From contig NZ_AP022577.1 in NCBI RefSeq assembly GCF_010730955.1, positions 1,550,001 to 1,614,000 on the forward strand: DNA of 64,000 bases, written 5' to 3'. The notes under the pieces are model-generated. The model saw nothing but the letters and a program-made list of their open reading frames with translations, was not told the DNA's origin and searched no databases. Positions 26,241 through 35,602 of the stretch are shown one piece after another (the first letter of the stretch is position 1; every line of letters begins with the position of its first letter). Position numbers and translations under genes: made by a program. This DNA comes from Mycolicibacterium aubagnense. GTDB taxonomy: Bacteria > Actinomycetota > Actinomycetes > Mycobacteriales > Mycobacteriaceae.

Positions 26241-27355
26241 CGGGTGCGGTCCGATCCGTAGATGCGACCGAGCAGCATGTTCCACTCGTAGCGCAGGCTG
26301 CCGATCATCAGGTGCCAGTCGGTGCCGTCGGGTCCGTGCATGCCCGGGTCGCCCGCGTAGTTCTTGTCGGGCAGCGCACCGATGGCGATCTTCGCGATCT
26401 CCGCCCGCAGGTGCACCGCGGTGGAATCGGTGGACTTGACCAGGATTCCGATCAGTCGGTTGAACGCGGTCAGCGAGATGTTCGGGTCCATCGCGATCTC
26501 GTTGAACGCCTGCGACAACTTGTTGACATCGGCAGCGACACTGCGGGTGTCGGTGCCCTGCATCGACGGGAACTTGGACAGTTGTCGCGTGATCCGGCCG
26601 ACGTTGTCGATGACATCCATGATCCGCGTGGTGTTGTCGGAGACGACGGCCAAAGCCGGGGCACCGGCGGCCAGCGCCGTATCGATGGTCTGTTGGTGGC
26701 GAGCCACCTCAGCCGCCATGTTCGACGTGCTGCGCAAGGTCGCGTCCAACTGAGCGGAGCGCGCCGTCATCTTCGACAGGAACTGGTTGGTCTCGGCGAT
26801 CAGCCCGGCCAGCTTCTCGCCGCGCCCACCGACCACCCGGCCGGCGCCATTGACATCGGTGGTCAACGCCCGGATGGCGCCGCCGTTGACCAACATCGCC
26901 AGGGAGTTGAGCAGCTCCTCCACCGTCGGCGCCGCAGCCGTCGACGCCAATCCGATGGTGTCACCATTGTGCAGCAGCGCGCCGCCGTCGGCATTGTCGC
27001 TCGGCGGGCGAATCTGCAGGAACACGTCGCCCAGCGGTGTGGCCGAACGCAATTCGGCGGTACTGCCCACCGGCAGCGGCACGTCCTGGCGGATGCGCAT
27101 GGACACCTTCGCGGTGAAGTCCACGGCCTCGATCGAGGTGACCTCTCCGATGTCCGCACCATATAGGCGCACTTTCGCCTTCGACGGCAGGTTCAGCGCG
27201 TCCGAGAACACCGCGTTGAGGTTGTAGGTCGCACCGCTTGACCCTGGTGACGGCAACGGCACGCTGTCGAGGCCCGCGGCGCAGCCGGTCATCAACAGCA
27301 CACTGCCGAGGGCTCCGGCCCACCGCGCCCCGCGCACAACGGATTTCACGCTCAT
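26237..27355 (-). CDS. mceE: MceE-type lipoprotein
   Basis: A 372-residue Mce protein with a lipoprotein signal: hydrophobic stretch then LLMTGCAAG, Cys about residue 23. The MlaD domain follows (LPSKAKVRLYGADIGEVTSI). In mce operons the fifth gene is normally the lipoprotein, which fits. ATG 27355 overlaps the mceD stop by ATGA. Confidence 0.92.
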   Translation of the reverse strand: MSVKSVVRGARWAGALGSVLLMTGCAAGLDSVPLPSPGSSGATYNLNAVFSDALNLPSKAKVRLYGADIGEVTSIEAVDFTAKVSMRIRQDVPLPVGSTAELRSATPLGDVFLQIRPPSDNADGGALLHNGDTIGLASTAAAPTVEELLNSLAMLVNGGAIRALTTDVNGAGRVVGGRGEKLAGLIAETNQFLSKMTARSAQLDATLRSTSNMAAEVARHQQTIDTALAAGAPALAVVSDNTTRIMDVIDNVGRITRQLSKFPSMQGTDTRSVAADVNKLSQAFNEIAMDPNISLTAFNRLIGILVKSTDSTAVHLRAEIAKIAIGALPDKNYAGDPGMHGPDGTDWHLMIGSLRYEWNMLLGRIYGSDRTR

Positions 27356-28545
27356 CGGGTCGGGCCTCCCGGTGCGGGCGCCGCCGACGGCGTCGGCGCG
27401 GCAGCACCCGGCTTGGGCGGTTCGCCCTGGCCGGACGGACCGATGCCGTTGGCCATCAGGTCCATCATCGAGGTCAGGCCGAAGTCCGGGCCGTAATCCT
27501 GCAATGTGCCTGTCGCGCAACCCAACTGCTTGAGGCCCATCAGGTTGCACAGTTCCTTGTTCAGCTGGTTGTACGCCAACAGCTTGTCGGTCACAAGGTG
27601 GCCACGGATGCTGCCACCCACCGGGTCGAGCACGTTGTAGACGTTGTCGAGGGTCAGCGGCAGCACATCCAGCGTTTCCATCAGCTCACGCTTGTTGTCC
27701 GACAAGGACCCGACGACGGTGTTCAAGTCGCCGAACGCGCCCTTGAGCTGATCGCGGTGACGCTCCAGCAGCCCGCTGACCTCGTCAAGGATTTCGTTGG
27801 CCTTGGCTCCGGTCCGCCCCGAACCCAGGTTCTGGTCGGCGAGGATATCGCTCAGCTGATGCACATTGCCGCCGAATTTGCGGATGGCGTCATCGTTTTC
27901 GGCGGCGGACTGGGTGAGATCGGAGACGCTGCGGATGATCTCCTGCAGGTTCTTCTGGGTCTGCGCCCCACCGTCGGGGCCGACCTTGAGCGCCTCGGAC
28001 AACTTGGTGAGCGTCGACTTGATCTGGCTGCTGTTCTCGGAGCTGATCCGCGAGCCCAGGTTCACCAGATCTCCCAGCGGACCACCGCCCTCGGGGTTGC
28101 CGCGCAGCGCGGTGCCCAGCTTGTCGATCATCGACAGGGTCTTGTCGAACTCGACGGGAGTCCTCGTGTGGCCCAACGCGATCAGATCGCCATCGCGCAG
28201 CTTGTTTCCGCCGCGATACGGCGGGTTCAGCTCGACGTGCCGGTCGGTGAGGATCGAGGCGGAGACAGTGGCGGCCGTGACATCGCTGGGAATCGGGACC
28301 TTCTTGTCGATGTCCATCGTGACCTCGACGTAATTGCCCTTGTTCACCACGGTGTCGACCTTGCCGACCTGCATGCCCAGTACCGAGACCGCGTTGCCCG
28401 GATACAACCCCACCGCGTCCTGGAAGTGCGCGGTCACCGTGATGTTCCGCTGCCAGACCCGCGGCACAACGGCGGCCGCCGTCGTCACCGCCGCGACGAC
28501 CACGATCACCAGCACCGCCCCGATCATCAAGGCACGCTTACTCAT
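27352..28545 (-). CDS. mceD: MceD-type lipid-import protein
   Basis: A 397-residue Mce protein: N-terminal membrane helix (ALMIGAVLVIVVVAAVTTAA), MlaD domain (AVGLYPGNAVSVLGMQVGKV), helical region, and a Pro/Ala-rich C-terminus. ATG 28545 overlaps the mceC stop by ATGA. Position four in the cluster supports the letter; the protein itself is generic Mce. Confidence 0.9.
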   Translation of the reverse strand: MSKRALMIGAVLVIVVVAAVTTAAAVVPRVWQRNITVTAHFQDAVGLYPGNAVSVLGMQVGKVDTVVNKGNYVEVTMDIDKKVPIPSDVTAATVSASILTDRHVELNPPYRGGNKLRDGDLIALGHTRTPVEFDKTLSMIDKLGTALRGNPEGGGPLGDLVNLGSRISSENSSQIKSTLTKLSEALKVGPDGGAQTQKNLQEIIRSVSDLTQSAAENDDAIRKFGGNVHQLSDILADQNLGSGRTGAKANEILDEVSGLLERHRDQLKGAFGDLNTVVGSLSDNKRELMETLDVLPLTLDNVYNVLDPVGGSIRGHLVTDKLLAYNQLNKELCNLMGLKQLGCATGTLQDYGPDFGLTSMMDLMANGIGPSGQGEPPKPGAAAPTPSAAPAPGGPTR

Positions 28546-29606
28546 TTGCAGTCCTTGAAGTACTCGACGATGTTGAACTGGCGGGCCCGGCCGCTGATGG
28601 CACACATCCAGGAATCGATCATGACGCCCGCAGGCAGTGTGATGTCGGCGCCGTTGCCGCTGCCGGTCAGGTTGGCGATGTTGCGCGTCGTCACCGGGGC
28701 GACCTGAAGAATGCTGCGGACCAGTGCGTCGTGCTCGGCAAGCAGCCTCGAAAACTCATGCAGATTGGTGATCAAGGCGTCGAGCTGCGGTTCATTGGCC
28801 AGGAGCGTGTGGGCCCGGTCGGCCAGTAGTGTCACCCCGTCGAACAGCCGCTGCATCGCGGCTCGCCGCGTGGCGATCTCACCGAGAATCTGGTTGCCCT
28901 GCAACACCAATGCGCCCAGATCAGCCTTCTGCCGATGCAGCAGCGTCGCAATGGTGTCCGCGTTGGTGATCAAGGTGCCGAGCTGGTCACGGCGGGACTG
29001 GATGACGCCAGAAAGCGAGTTCAGATTGGTCAGCGCCTCCGGCAGGGCGTCGGGCACACCCTGCAGGCTGCCACTCATCACCCGCACCGACTCGGCGATC
29101 TTGTCCGCATCGAGCGGAGACAGGGTGCTGGTCGCGCCCTCCAGGGTCTTCTGCAAGTCATACGGCACCTCCGTATGACTCAATGTGATTGTGTTGCCGG
29201 CGATATGGCCGGGACCGGCGGGAGTGATCTCGAGGTACCGCGACCCCAGGATGGTCGTGAGTTTGATGGACGCACGAGTTTCGGTGCCCAGCCGCACGTT
29301 CTTGTCGGCTTTGAAGGTCACCACCACGTGGTCACCGGCCAGCTCGACATTCTGCACCTCGCCGACATTGATACCCGCGATGGTCACCGCGTTGCCGGAC
29401 TTGATGGCAGCAGCCTGGGCGAACTCAGCGGTGTACTGCTTCTTCCCGAGGTCCAGAACACTGACCAGGACGACCGCAGCGACCATCACGATGATCACCG
29501 TCAGGCCGATCGCGCCGAGCCAGAACTTGTTGTAGTCCTCCAGAACTCGCTTACGCCCACCCGGGATGTTCGCCGGGCGGAGCGGGCCACCGAACAGGCT
29601 GCTCAT
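28542..29606 (-). CDS. mceC: MceC-type lipid-import protein
   Basis: A 354-residue Mce protein. After a ~30-residue cytoplasmic lead comes a membrane helix (AIGLTVIIVMVAAVVLVSVL), then the MlaD domain (IKSGNAVTIAGINVGEVQNV) and a helical tail that is shorter than in mceA. ATG 29606 overlaps the mceB stop by ATGA. Confidence 0.9.
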   Translation of the reverse strand: MSSLFGGPLRPANIPGGRKRVLEDYNKFWLGAIGLTVIIVMVAAVVLVSVLDLGKKQYTAEFAQAAAIKSGNAVTIAGINVGEVQNVELAGDHVVVTFKADKNVRLGTETRASIKLTTILGSRYLEITPAGPGHIAGNTITLSHTEVPYDLQKTLEGATSTLSPLDADKIAESVRVMSGSLQGVPDALPEALTNLNSLSGVIQSRRDQLGTLITNADTIATLLHRQKADLGALVLQGNQILGEIATRRAAMQRLFDGVTLLADRAHTLLANEPQLDALITNLHEFSRLLAEHDALVRSILQVAPVTTRNIANLTGSGNGADITLPAGVMIDSWMCAISGRARQFNIVEYFKDCK

Positions 29607-30652
29607 CGGCACACCGCCGTGTGCCACACTTCGCCGCCGTTGCCGGGTGTCGCCCTGGTGACGAACATCCGGAACCAATTGAGCAAGCCTCGCCACAGAC
29701 CGAAATCGAGATCGCAGGCATACACGTCGATGTAGGTGCCCTCTTGCCCGGCACGGGCAAGTCCCTTGAGCAGCAACGGCACATTGGCGACCGCATAGCC
29801 CAACCGGGCCTTGCCGTCGGTCACGCTGTACTTCAAGAATCCAGGGTCGCGATCGATGAACTGCTGCATGTTCGGGGTGATCGCGTTGACGATCGCCGAT
29901 AACCGCGACACGTTGGCGGTGATCGAACCCACCGAGGATACGAGTTCGTCACGCCGGCCGTTCAGCGCGGCGATCGATAGCGAGGTTTCGTGGAGCATCG
30001 TCTGCAGATTGGTGCTCTGCTTGGCCAGCGTCGTCATCAGCTTGTCCAGGTTGGCGATCAAATCGCCCAGCGCCGCATCGGGACCGGCGAGGGTCTGCGT
30101 CAGCACAGAGGCCTGGGTGGTCAACGTCAAAAGCGATCCCTCGTTGCCCTGGAACGCCTGGATGATGGCGCTGGTCAGGTTGTCCACCTGCTGCGGGTCC
30201 AGCTCGGTGAACAGCGGCTCGAAACCGTTGAGCATGTAGGAGATGTCGAACGACGGGTTGGTCCGGTTCTCCGGAATCTGGGCTCCGACAGGAAGTTTCC
30301 GCTTGTCGCCCTCCCCCTGACTCAAGCCCAGGTACCGCTGTCCGATGATGTTCTGGTAGGTCACCGAGGCCAGCGTGGTGGTGTACAGCGTCTGGTTGCT
30401 GCGCACCTGGAACGAGACCTTGGCCTGGTTGTCCCCGGTCAGCTCGATCTTGTCGACGCGGCCGACCCGAACGCCGGCCACCCGGACATCGTCACCTTCG
30501 GCCAGTCCGGACACGTCACTGAAGATCGCCGAATAGCTCGAGGTCGGTCCGGCGACGTTGCGCTGCAACGTGGCGAAGACCATCCAGGTGACCGCGACCG
30601 AGAAGACGAGGAACAGCGTCAGGAACACGACGGTGCTGCGCTTCAATTTCAT
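29603..30652 (-). CDS. mceB: MceB-type lipid-import protein
   Basis: A 349-residue Mce protein: membrane helix (VVFLTLFLVFSVAVTWMVFA), MlaD domain (GLAEGDDVRVAGVRVGRVDK), helical middle and a C-terminus with cysteines (VYACDLDF, TAVCR). ATG 30652 overlaps mceA's stop by ATGA. Confidence 0.92.
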   Translation of the reverse strand: MKLKRSTVVFLTLFLVFSVAVTWMVFATLQRNVAGPTSSYSAIFSDVSGLAEGDDVRVAGVRVGRVDKIELTGDNQAKVSFQVRSNQTLYTTTLASVTYQNIIGQRYLGLSQGEGDKRKLPVGAQIPENRTNPSFDISYMLNGFEPLFTELDPQQVDNLTSAIIQAFQGNEGSLLTLTTQASVLTQTLAGPDAALGDLIANLDKLMTTLAKQSTNLQTMLHETSLSIAALNGRRDELVSSVGSITANVSRLSAIVNAITPNMQQFIDRDPGFLKYSVTDGKARLGYAVANVPLLLKGLARAGQEGTYIDVYACDLDFGLWRGLLNWFRMFVTRATPGNGGEVWHTAVCR

Positions 30653-32175
30653 GGCTGCCCCTCCGGCGCCGGGGTGACCTGAACGTCACTGCCGCGGACA
30701 ACGGGCGCCAACAGCAGTTGTTGGGCGGATGTGGCTGGGCCACCGACGATCTGACTCAACTGGTCCTTCTCGCTCTGGCTGCCGACCGGTCCGACGGTGC
30801 CGCCGAACACGGGTGCCGATTGTTGCTGAACCTGGCCGACGGGCGCGGGCGCGCCGGCTTCTGCAGGCAGCGGCGGGCCCGCGGGTGCCGGCGCGGCTTG
30901 CTGGCCGGGCGCGAGCGCGGCCTGGGGCGCGGGCGGTGCATCAGGATCCGGTGGGCCGGGGAACTCCGGCACGATCGGGACCGAAAAGCGTGGCGGCGCA
31001 ATGTTGGGACGGTTCTCGGTCACCCACGGCGGGGTGGCCATGCCCATCGATTCCAGACCGGGCTTCAGGTCGGGCGCGGTCGGCGTTTCCGGCGCGGTCT
31101 GGCAGCTCGGGCCTGCCGTCGCGCCGTACCGCGGGCAGTCCGCCCGGGTGTACTGACGCGACGGGTTCATCGAGATGGCCGCTTTCCAGATGAGCAGACC
31201 GGCGTCCTTGTCGAAGCCCTCGTCGTAGATCTTGTTGGCCAGCGCCTGCAATCGGGTTGACACGCCATGGAATTCGCCGGCGTGGTCGGCCAGCACACCA
31301 AGTCCCGGCGTCAGACCGGTGCTCACCTGGATCATGCGATCGGTCTGGTGGTCGAACGCGTCGCCCAGCGTCCCGGTGGTCCGCAAACCACCGGAAAGGA
31401 AGTCGGTGAGCTGCGAGCGCTTCTCGGCGATGGTCTGCATCGGCCGCACCGAACTGTCCAGCGCGGTGAACAGATCCGGCGACACGGTGCGCAGGCTCTC
31501 GGCCGCTGCCTTCAATGCCGACAACGTGGTCGGGCCGGCGTCGTCGGACTTGACCACCGTATTCAGTTGCTGCATCACCGCATTGAGACTGTGGCCGGCG
31601 TCGGTGATCTTCTGCCCGCGACCGTGGGTGGCCTCCGCCAGCGCCGCGAAGACACCGACGTTGTTGGCATCAGGTGACTGCCCCACCGCTTTGAGCAGCT
31701 GGCGCAACTTCGCCAGCACGTTCTGGAACAGCACCGTCGGCAGGGTCTGATCTTCGAGGACGACGTCGCCGGAACGGATGGGCCGCGCCCCGCTGCCGTT
31801 TTGCACGAGCTGGACCGCCGACACCGCGAAGATGTTGGCCGGCACCACGCGAGCGGTCACGTTGTCGGGGATCTCCGCGGCGAACTGCGGCTGGATGTTG
31901 ACATGCACCACGTTAGGCTGACCGTGTTGCGACGGCGTCACACCCGACACCATGCCGACGATGACGCCGCGGAACTTCACATCGGACCGTTCCGGCAGGC
32001 CGTCACCGATGTTGATCAGCTTCAAGTCCACGCGGATGAAATCGTCCAGCTTGCCTTGGGATTTGACCACCATCAGCACCGCGGCGATCGCGGCGATCAC
32101 GCCGAAGCACAGGCCGATGATGCCCAGCTTGCGGTCGGTGGAGCCGCGCGGGTCGTGGTCGAACGAGTTGGCCAT
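30649..32175 (-). CDS. mceA: MceA-type lipid-import protein with long Pro/Ala tail
   Basis: A 508-residue Mce protein, longer than usual for MceA (~400-450). Membrane helix (LGIIGLCFGVIAAIAAVLMV), MlaD domain (GDGLPERSDVKFRGVIVGMV), helical region, then from residue ~380 a Pro/Ala/Gln-rich tail likely spanning towards the cell wall. ATG 32175 shares its A with the yrbEB stop (TGATG). Confidence 0.92.
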   Translation of the reverse strand: MANSFDHDPRGSTDRKLGIIGLCFGVIAAIAAVLMVVKSQGKLDDFIRVDLKLINIGDGLPERSDVKFRGVIVGMVSGVTPSQHGQPNVVHVNIQPQFAAEIPDNVTARVVPANIFAVSAVQLVQNGSGARPIRSGDVVLEDQTLPTVLFQNVLAKLRQLLKAVGQSPDANNVGVFAALAEATHGRGQKITDAGHSLNAVMQQLNTVVKSDDAGPTTLSALKAAAESLRTVSPDLFTALDSSVRPMQTIAEKRSQLTDFLSGGLRTTGTLGDAFDHQTDRMIQVSTGLTPGLGVLADHAGEFHGVSTRLQALANKIYDEGFDKDAGLLIWKAAISMNPSRQYTRADCPRYGATAGPSCQTAPETPTAPDLKPGLESMGMATPPWVTENRPNIAPPRFSVPIVPEFPGPPDPDAPPAPQAALAPGQQAAPAPAGPPLPAEAGAPAPVGQVQQQSAPVFGGTVGPVGSQSEKDQLSQIVGGPATSAQQLLLAPVVRGSDVQVTPAPEGQP

Positions 32176-33032
32176 CAGCCACCGAACCTTGCGCCGCTGA
32201 TGACGCCCCACAGCGCCATGGTGAGCAGCATGTTGACGATCATCACCACGGTGACACTGCCGCGCATGGCCCGGCCGGCCGCCACGCCGACACCTGCCGG
32301 ACCGCCGGAGGCGAAGTAGCCGTAGTAGCACTGGATGGTTGACGAGATGAACACGAAGATGACCGCTTTGACGGTCGCGAACAGCACGTCGCGGCCCTCG
32401 AGGAACAGTCCGAAATAGTGCAGATACGTGCCCGTGGACTGGCCCGCTACGACGCTGACCAACTGGCAGGACAGGTAGGCCAGGGCCAGCGCCGCCAGAA
32501 ACAGCGGGACCACGGCGATCACCGAGGCCACCACCCGCGTTGCCACGAGGTAGGCCACCGAGTTGATGCCGAGGGTGTCCAGGGCGTCGATCTCGTCGTT
32601 GATCCGCATAGCGCCGAGTTGGGCGGTGAACCGGCAGCCGGCCTGGGCGATGAAGGCCATCGCGATCATGGCCGGTGCCAATTCTCGGGTTGTCGCGAAC
32701 GACGAGACCAGACCGGTGGCCGGCCCGAGGCCCAACAGGTTCAGCGCGTTGTAGCCCTCGACCGCGACCAGCGCCCCGGCCGTGATACCCAGCACCCCAG
32801 CGACATTCAGCGTGCCGCCGCCCACCACGATCGAGCCGTTACCCCACGTGATGTCCGACAGCAGCCGCAGCAGTTCCTTGCGGTAGCGCAACCACATCGT
32901 CGGCACGGCCAGCACGACCCGGCCGAAGAACTCGACCATGTGACCGGTGCGCCCGGCCACCTTCAGCAGCCCGTTGCCGACCGCGGCGACCGGCCGCAAG
33001 AGTTGCGGGGTGAATGTTGACGGAGCGGCCAT
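32175..33032 (-). CDS. yrbEB: YrbEB/MlaE-type Mce permease
   Basis: A 285-residue integral membrane protein with the MlaE core (GLGPATGLVSSFATTRELAP, GAMRINDEIDALDTLGIN) and five or six hydrophobic segments. With YrbEA it forms the inner-membrane permease driven by MceG (MkI ATPase), which is not in the window. It starts 1 nt after yrbEA ends. Confidence 0.95.
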   Translation of the reverse strand: MAAPSTFTPQLLRPVAAVGNGLLKVAGRTGHMVEFFGRVVLAVPTMWLRYRKELLRLLSDITWGNGSIVVGGGTLNVAGVLGITAGALVAVEGYNALNLLGLGPATGLVSSFATTRELAPAMIAMAFIAQAGCRFTAQLGAMRINDEIDALDTLGINSVAYLVATRVVASVIAVVPLFLAALALAYLSCQLVSVVAGQSTGTYLHYFGLFLEGRDVLFATVKAVIFVFISSTIQCYYGYFASGGPAGVGVAAGRAMRGSVTVVMIVNMLLTMALWGVISGARFGG

Positions 33033-33033
33033 G

Positions 33034-33897
33034 TCAGATCGACGTCTTCGGGAACACGATGACGTACAACTGGCTCATCACCACGTTGACGATCATCATC
33101 AGCAGTACGGATTCCACCACCGCGGCATTCACCGAGTTGGCCACACCGGCCGGACCGCCGCGGGTGTCGAGGCCTTTGTGGCAACTGATCACCGCCACGA
33201 TCACGCCGAAGACGATGGCCTTCACCATGGCCAGCGCCAGGTCGCCGACGGTCGAGAACGACGAGAACGTGGCGATGAACGAACCCGGAGTGCCGTTCTG
33301 CAGGTAGACGTTGAACATGTAGCTCGCCAGGTAGCCCACGAAGCTTGTGACGCCGGTCAGCAGCACACCGATGAGGACCAGCGCGACCAGCCGCGGCACG
33401 ACGAGGCGCTGGATCGGCGACACCCCCATGACCTCCATGGCGGAGATCTCCTCACGCATGGTCCGCGACCCGAGATCGGCGCAGACGGCCGAACCGACCG
33501 CTGTTGCCAGCAGCAACGAGGCGACCAGCGGCGCGCCCTGCCGGATGACCACCAGGCCGGTGGCCGCACCCGAGAGCGATGAGGCCCCGACCTGGCCCGC
33601 CAGCAGGGCGAACTGGATCGACAGCGTCACGCTGATCGGGATGGTCACCAGAACCGTTGGGGTCAAGGCGGTTCCGGCCATGAACGCGGCCTGATCCAGG
33701 AACTCGCGTACCTGGAACCGCCGCTTGACGATGTCGAAGAACAAGTACTCCAGCGTCCGCAGCCCGAGCACGATCTGACCGCCGGCGGTGCTCAGCGACG
33801 CGATGGGATGGTTCTGCAGATAACGCTTCACCCAGTCGATGGCCTCAGCGATGGCGCCCCACTTCGCCACTCCCCGGGGTTGTGCCTGGTCGGTCAT
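33034..33897 (-). CDS. yrbEA: YrbEA/MlaE-type Mce permease
   Basis: A 287-residue MlaE-family protein with the conserved SRTMREEISAMEVMGVSPIQ loop (the ATPase-coupling helix) and several membrane segments. ATG 33897 overlaps the TetR stop (ATGA), so repressor and transporter are translationally coupled. Confidence 0.95.
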   Translation of the reverse strand: MTDQAQPRGVAKWGAIAEAIDWVKRYLQNHPIASLSTAGGQIVLGLRTLEYLFFDIVKRRFQVREFLDQAAFMAGTALTPTVLVTIPISVTLSIQFALLAGQVGASSLSGAATGLVVIRQGAPLVASLLLATAVGSAVCADLGSRTMREEISAMEVMGVSPIQRLVVPRLVALVLIGVLLTGVTSFVGYLASYMFNVYLQNGTPGSFIATFSSFSTVGDLALAMVKAIVFGVIVAVISCHKGLDTRGGPAGVANSVNAAVVESVLLMMIVNVVMSQLYVIVFPKTSI

Positions 33898-34565
33898 CCA
33901 GCCGCCGCTTCCCGGCCGGACTGCGGCCACACGGTGGCGACGCCGCGGCACACCAGTTCATTGCTTGCGAGGGTCTGCGCGAGCAACTCTTCGCGGCTCG
34001 GCTTCTGTCCGTAGCGAAGAGCGATACCGAACGGGATGGCGCAGATCGTCTGGGCGGTGGCACGCACGTCGACATCGGCACGGATGTAGCCCTGCTTGAT
34101 GCCGTCGCGCAGCATCGTCGCGAGCACGCTGACTCCGTCATCGAAGAGGCGCTGAAATTGCTCGGTCATCTGCTGATCGACGCCGGCCGCCTGCACCACG
34201 ATCAACTGCATCAGGCGCGGTTCATCGGCCAGTAGTTCGCTGTAGGCCATGCCGATACCCAGCAGGTGATCGCGGAACTCGGTGATGGACGTCAGCTGTC
34301 CCGGCGTCGAGTCGCCGATCGCGGCGAGCACCCGGGCGTTCACCTGGCGCACAGCGTGGTCGACGATGTCGCGTTTGTTCTCGAAGTACCGGTAGAACAT
34401 CGAATGGCCGGACCCGAGACGCTTGGCGATGTGACTGATCGAGGTCTGGTGATATCCCCGCTCAGCGAACTCGGCCAACGCTGCTTCGATGACTTCCTCG
34501 CGGACCAGTTCAGCCCGTTTCGCCCGCTGACGTTCCGCCATGGTCGCGTGCGCCTCGCCTGTCAC
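33894..34565 (-). CDS. TetR-family regulator heading the mce operon
   Basis: A 223-residue TetR protein: helix-turn-helix TSISHIAKRLGSGHSMFYRY near residues 45-65 and a helical ligand domain. Start GTG 34565 is preferred since a TACTGT -10 ends 7 nt before it (leaderless); ATG 34541, 8 codons later, is the alternative with a weak GCGAGG site. It is co-transcribed with yrbEA, which is unlike mce1/mce2 (GntR-type regulators). It probably represses its own operon in response to an imported lipid or its CoA ester (inference). Confidence 0.88.
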   Translation of the reverse strand: MTGEAHATMAERQRAKRAELVREEVIEAALAEFAERGYHQTSISHIAKRLGSGHSMFYRYFENKRDIVDHAVRQVNARVLAAIGDSTPGQLTSITEFRDHLLGIGMAYSELLADEPRLMQLIVVQAAGVDQQMTEQFQRLFDDGVSVLATMLRDGIKQGYIRADVDVRATAQTICAIPFGIALRYGQKPSREELLAQTLASNELVCRGVATVWPQSGREAAAG

Positions 34566-34801
34566 GCGGATCACAGTAGCGCATCGATTCCGGTTTGGGA
34601 CACAGTCTTCGCAAAGCGGAATGAATTGTCTCGCGCGCAGGTGGGCCATGCGATGCGGATTTGCTGGAAATTGCACAACGGCACTGCCGCAGCACAGTAG
34701 GGCGGCCCTGGCTGCCGCGTGGTTGTTTCTGCATTTTTGCCGAATACCCGCAGCTTCGGCCGCCGCCGTGGTAGGCCGCCGAGCCGCACTATCCTGCCCC
34801 C
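34566..34801. promoter_or_regulatory. Divergent leaderless promoters of the mce operon and enoyl-CoA hydratase
   Basis: On the minus strand TACTGT (34578-34573) is a -10 box 7 nt before GTG 34565. On the plus strand TATCCT (34790-34795) is a -10 box 6 nt before ATG 34802, with no ribosome site. Both transcripts could start at the first codon. I see no clear palindromic TetR operator or KstR-like AACnnGTT dyad in the rest of this 236-bp gap. Confidence 0.5.
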
Positions 34802-35602
34802 ATGGCAACGGACCGGATCACCGTCGACATTCGCGATGGCATCGCCTACGCAACGCTCAACCGGGCGGACAAGATGAACAGCCTCGATCTGCCGATGCTG
34901 CAGGCGCTCGCCACGGTCCCCGGCCAGCTGACCCGGGACCGTTCGGTGCGGGTCGTGATCCTGCACGGCGACGGACGCGCGTTCAGCACCGGACTGGACT
35001 TCGCCGGCGCCAAACTGCAGGGGCCCAGCGCCGTGCGCAACTTCGGCAAGCTCCCCGGGCAGAAGACCAACCTGTTCCAGAAAGCTTGCTGGTCGTGGCG
35101 CGAGTTGCCGGTACCTGTGATCGCGGCAGTGCACGGCCACTGCTACGGCGGCGGCCTGCAGGTGGCGCTGGCCGCGGACTTCCGCATCGCGACGCCGGAT
35201 TGCAAGCTGTCGGTCATGGAAGCCCGGTGGGGCCTGATCCCGGATATGACCGGGTCCGTGACACTCCGCGAGCTGCTGCCCATCGACGTGGCCAAGCGGC
35301 TGACCATGACCGCAGAGGTGTTCTCGGGGACCGAGGCCTTGGGCTATGGATTGGTCACGTCCGTGGCCGACGACCCCCTGCAGGCGGCAGAGGAGTTGGC
35401 CGCACAGCTCATCGAGCGGTCCCCCGATGCGTTGGCCGCCACCAAGAAGCTGTTTGACTCGACGTGGACGTCGGCGCCGCGGTCAGCGTTCTGGACCGAG
35501 TCGCTGTTACAGCTCCGACTGCTGCGGGGCCGCAATCACCGATTGGCGCGCAAGGCCGGTCGCGATGGCACGCCGGTTTGGGCGCCTCGATCATTGGACT
35601 GA
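34802..35602 (+). CDS. Enoyl-CoA hydratase/isomerase (crotonase family)
   Basis: A 266-residue crotonase. Oxyanion-hole segments GDGRAFSTGLDFAG near residue 58 and HGHCYGGGLQVALAADFRIA near 112, then MEARWGLIPDMTG with a candidate catalytic Glu. Length is normal. It acts on trans-2-enoyl-CoA or a related ester in lipid breakdown and is divergent from the mce operon, which imports lipids. Its 3' end overlaps the convergent gene by 67 bp. Confidence 0.9.
   Translation: MATDRITVDIRDGIAYATLNRADKMNSLDLPMLQALATVPGQLTRDRSVRVVILHGDGRAFSTGLDFAGAKLQGPSAVRNFGKLPGQKTNLFQKACWSWRELPVPVIAAVHGHCYGGGLQVALAADFRIATPDCKLSVMEARWGLIPDMTGSVTLRELLPIDVAKRLTMTAEVFSGTEALGYGLVTSVADDPLQAAEELAAQLIERSPDALAATKKLFDSTWTSAPRSAFWTESLLQLRLLRGRNHRLARKAGRDGTPVWAPRSLD

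Noticed and set aside
22931..34565. Assignment of the mce operon to mce1, mce2, mce3 or mce4
   Set aside because: Letter order is clear but the type number needs a phylogeny; the TetR/DUF3298 borders do not fit a named type from memory.
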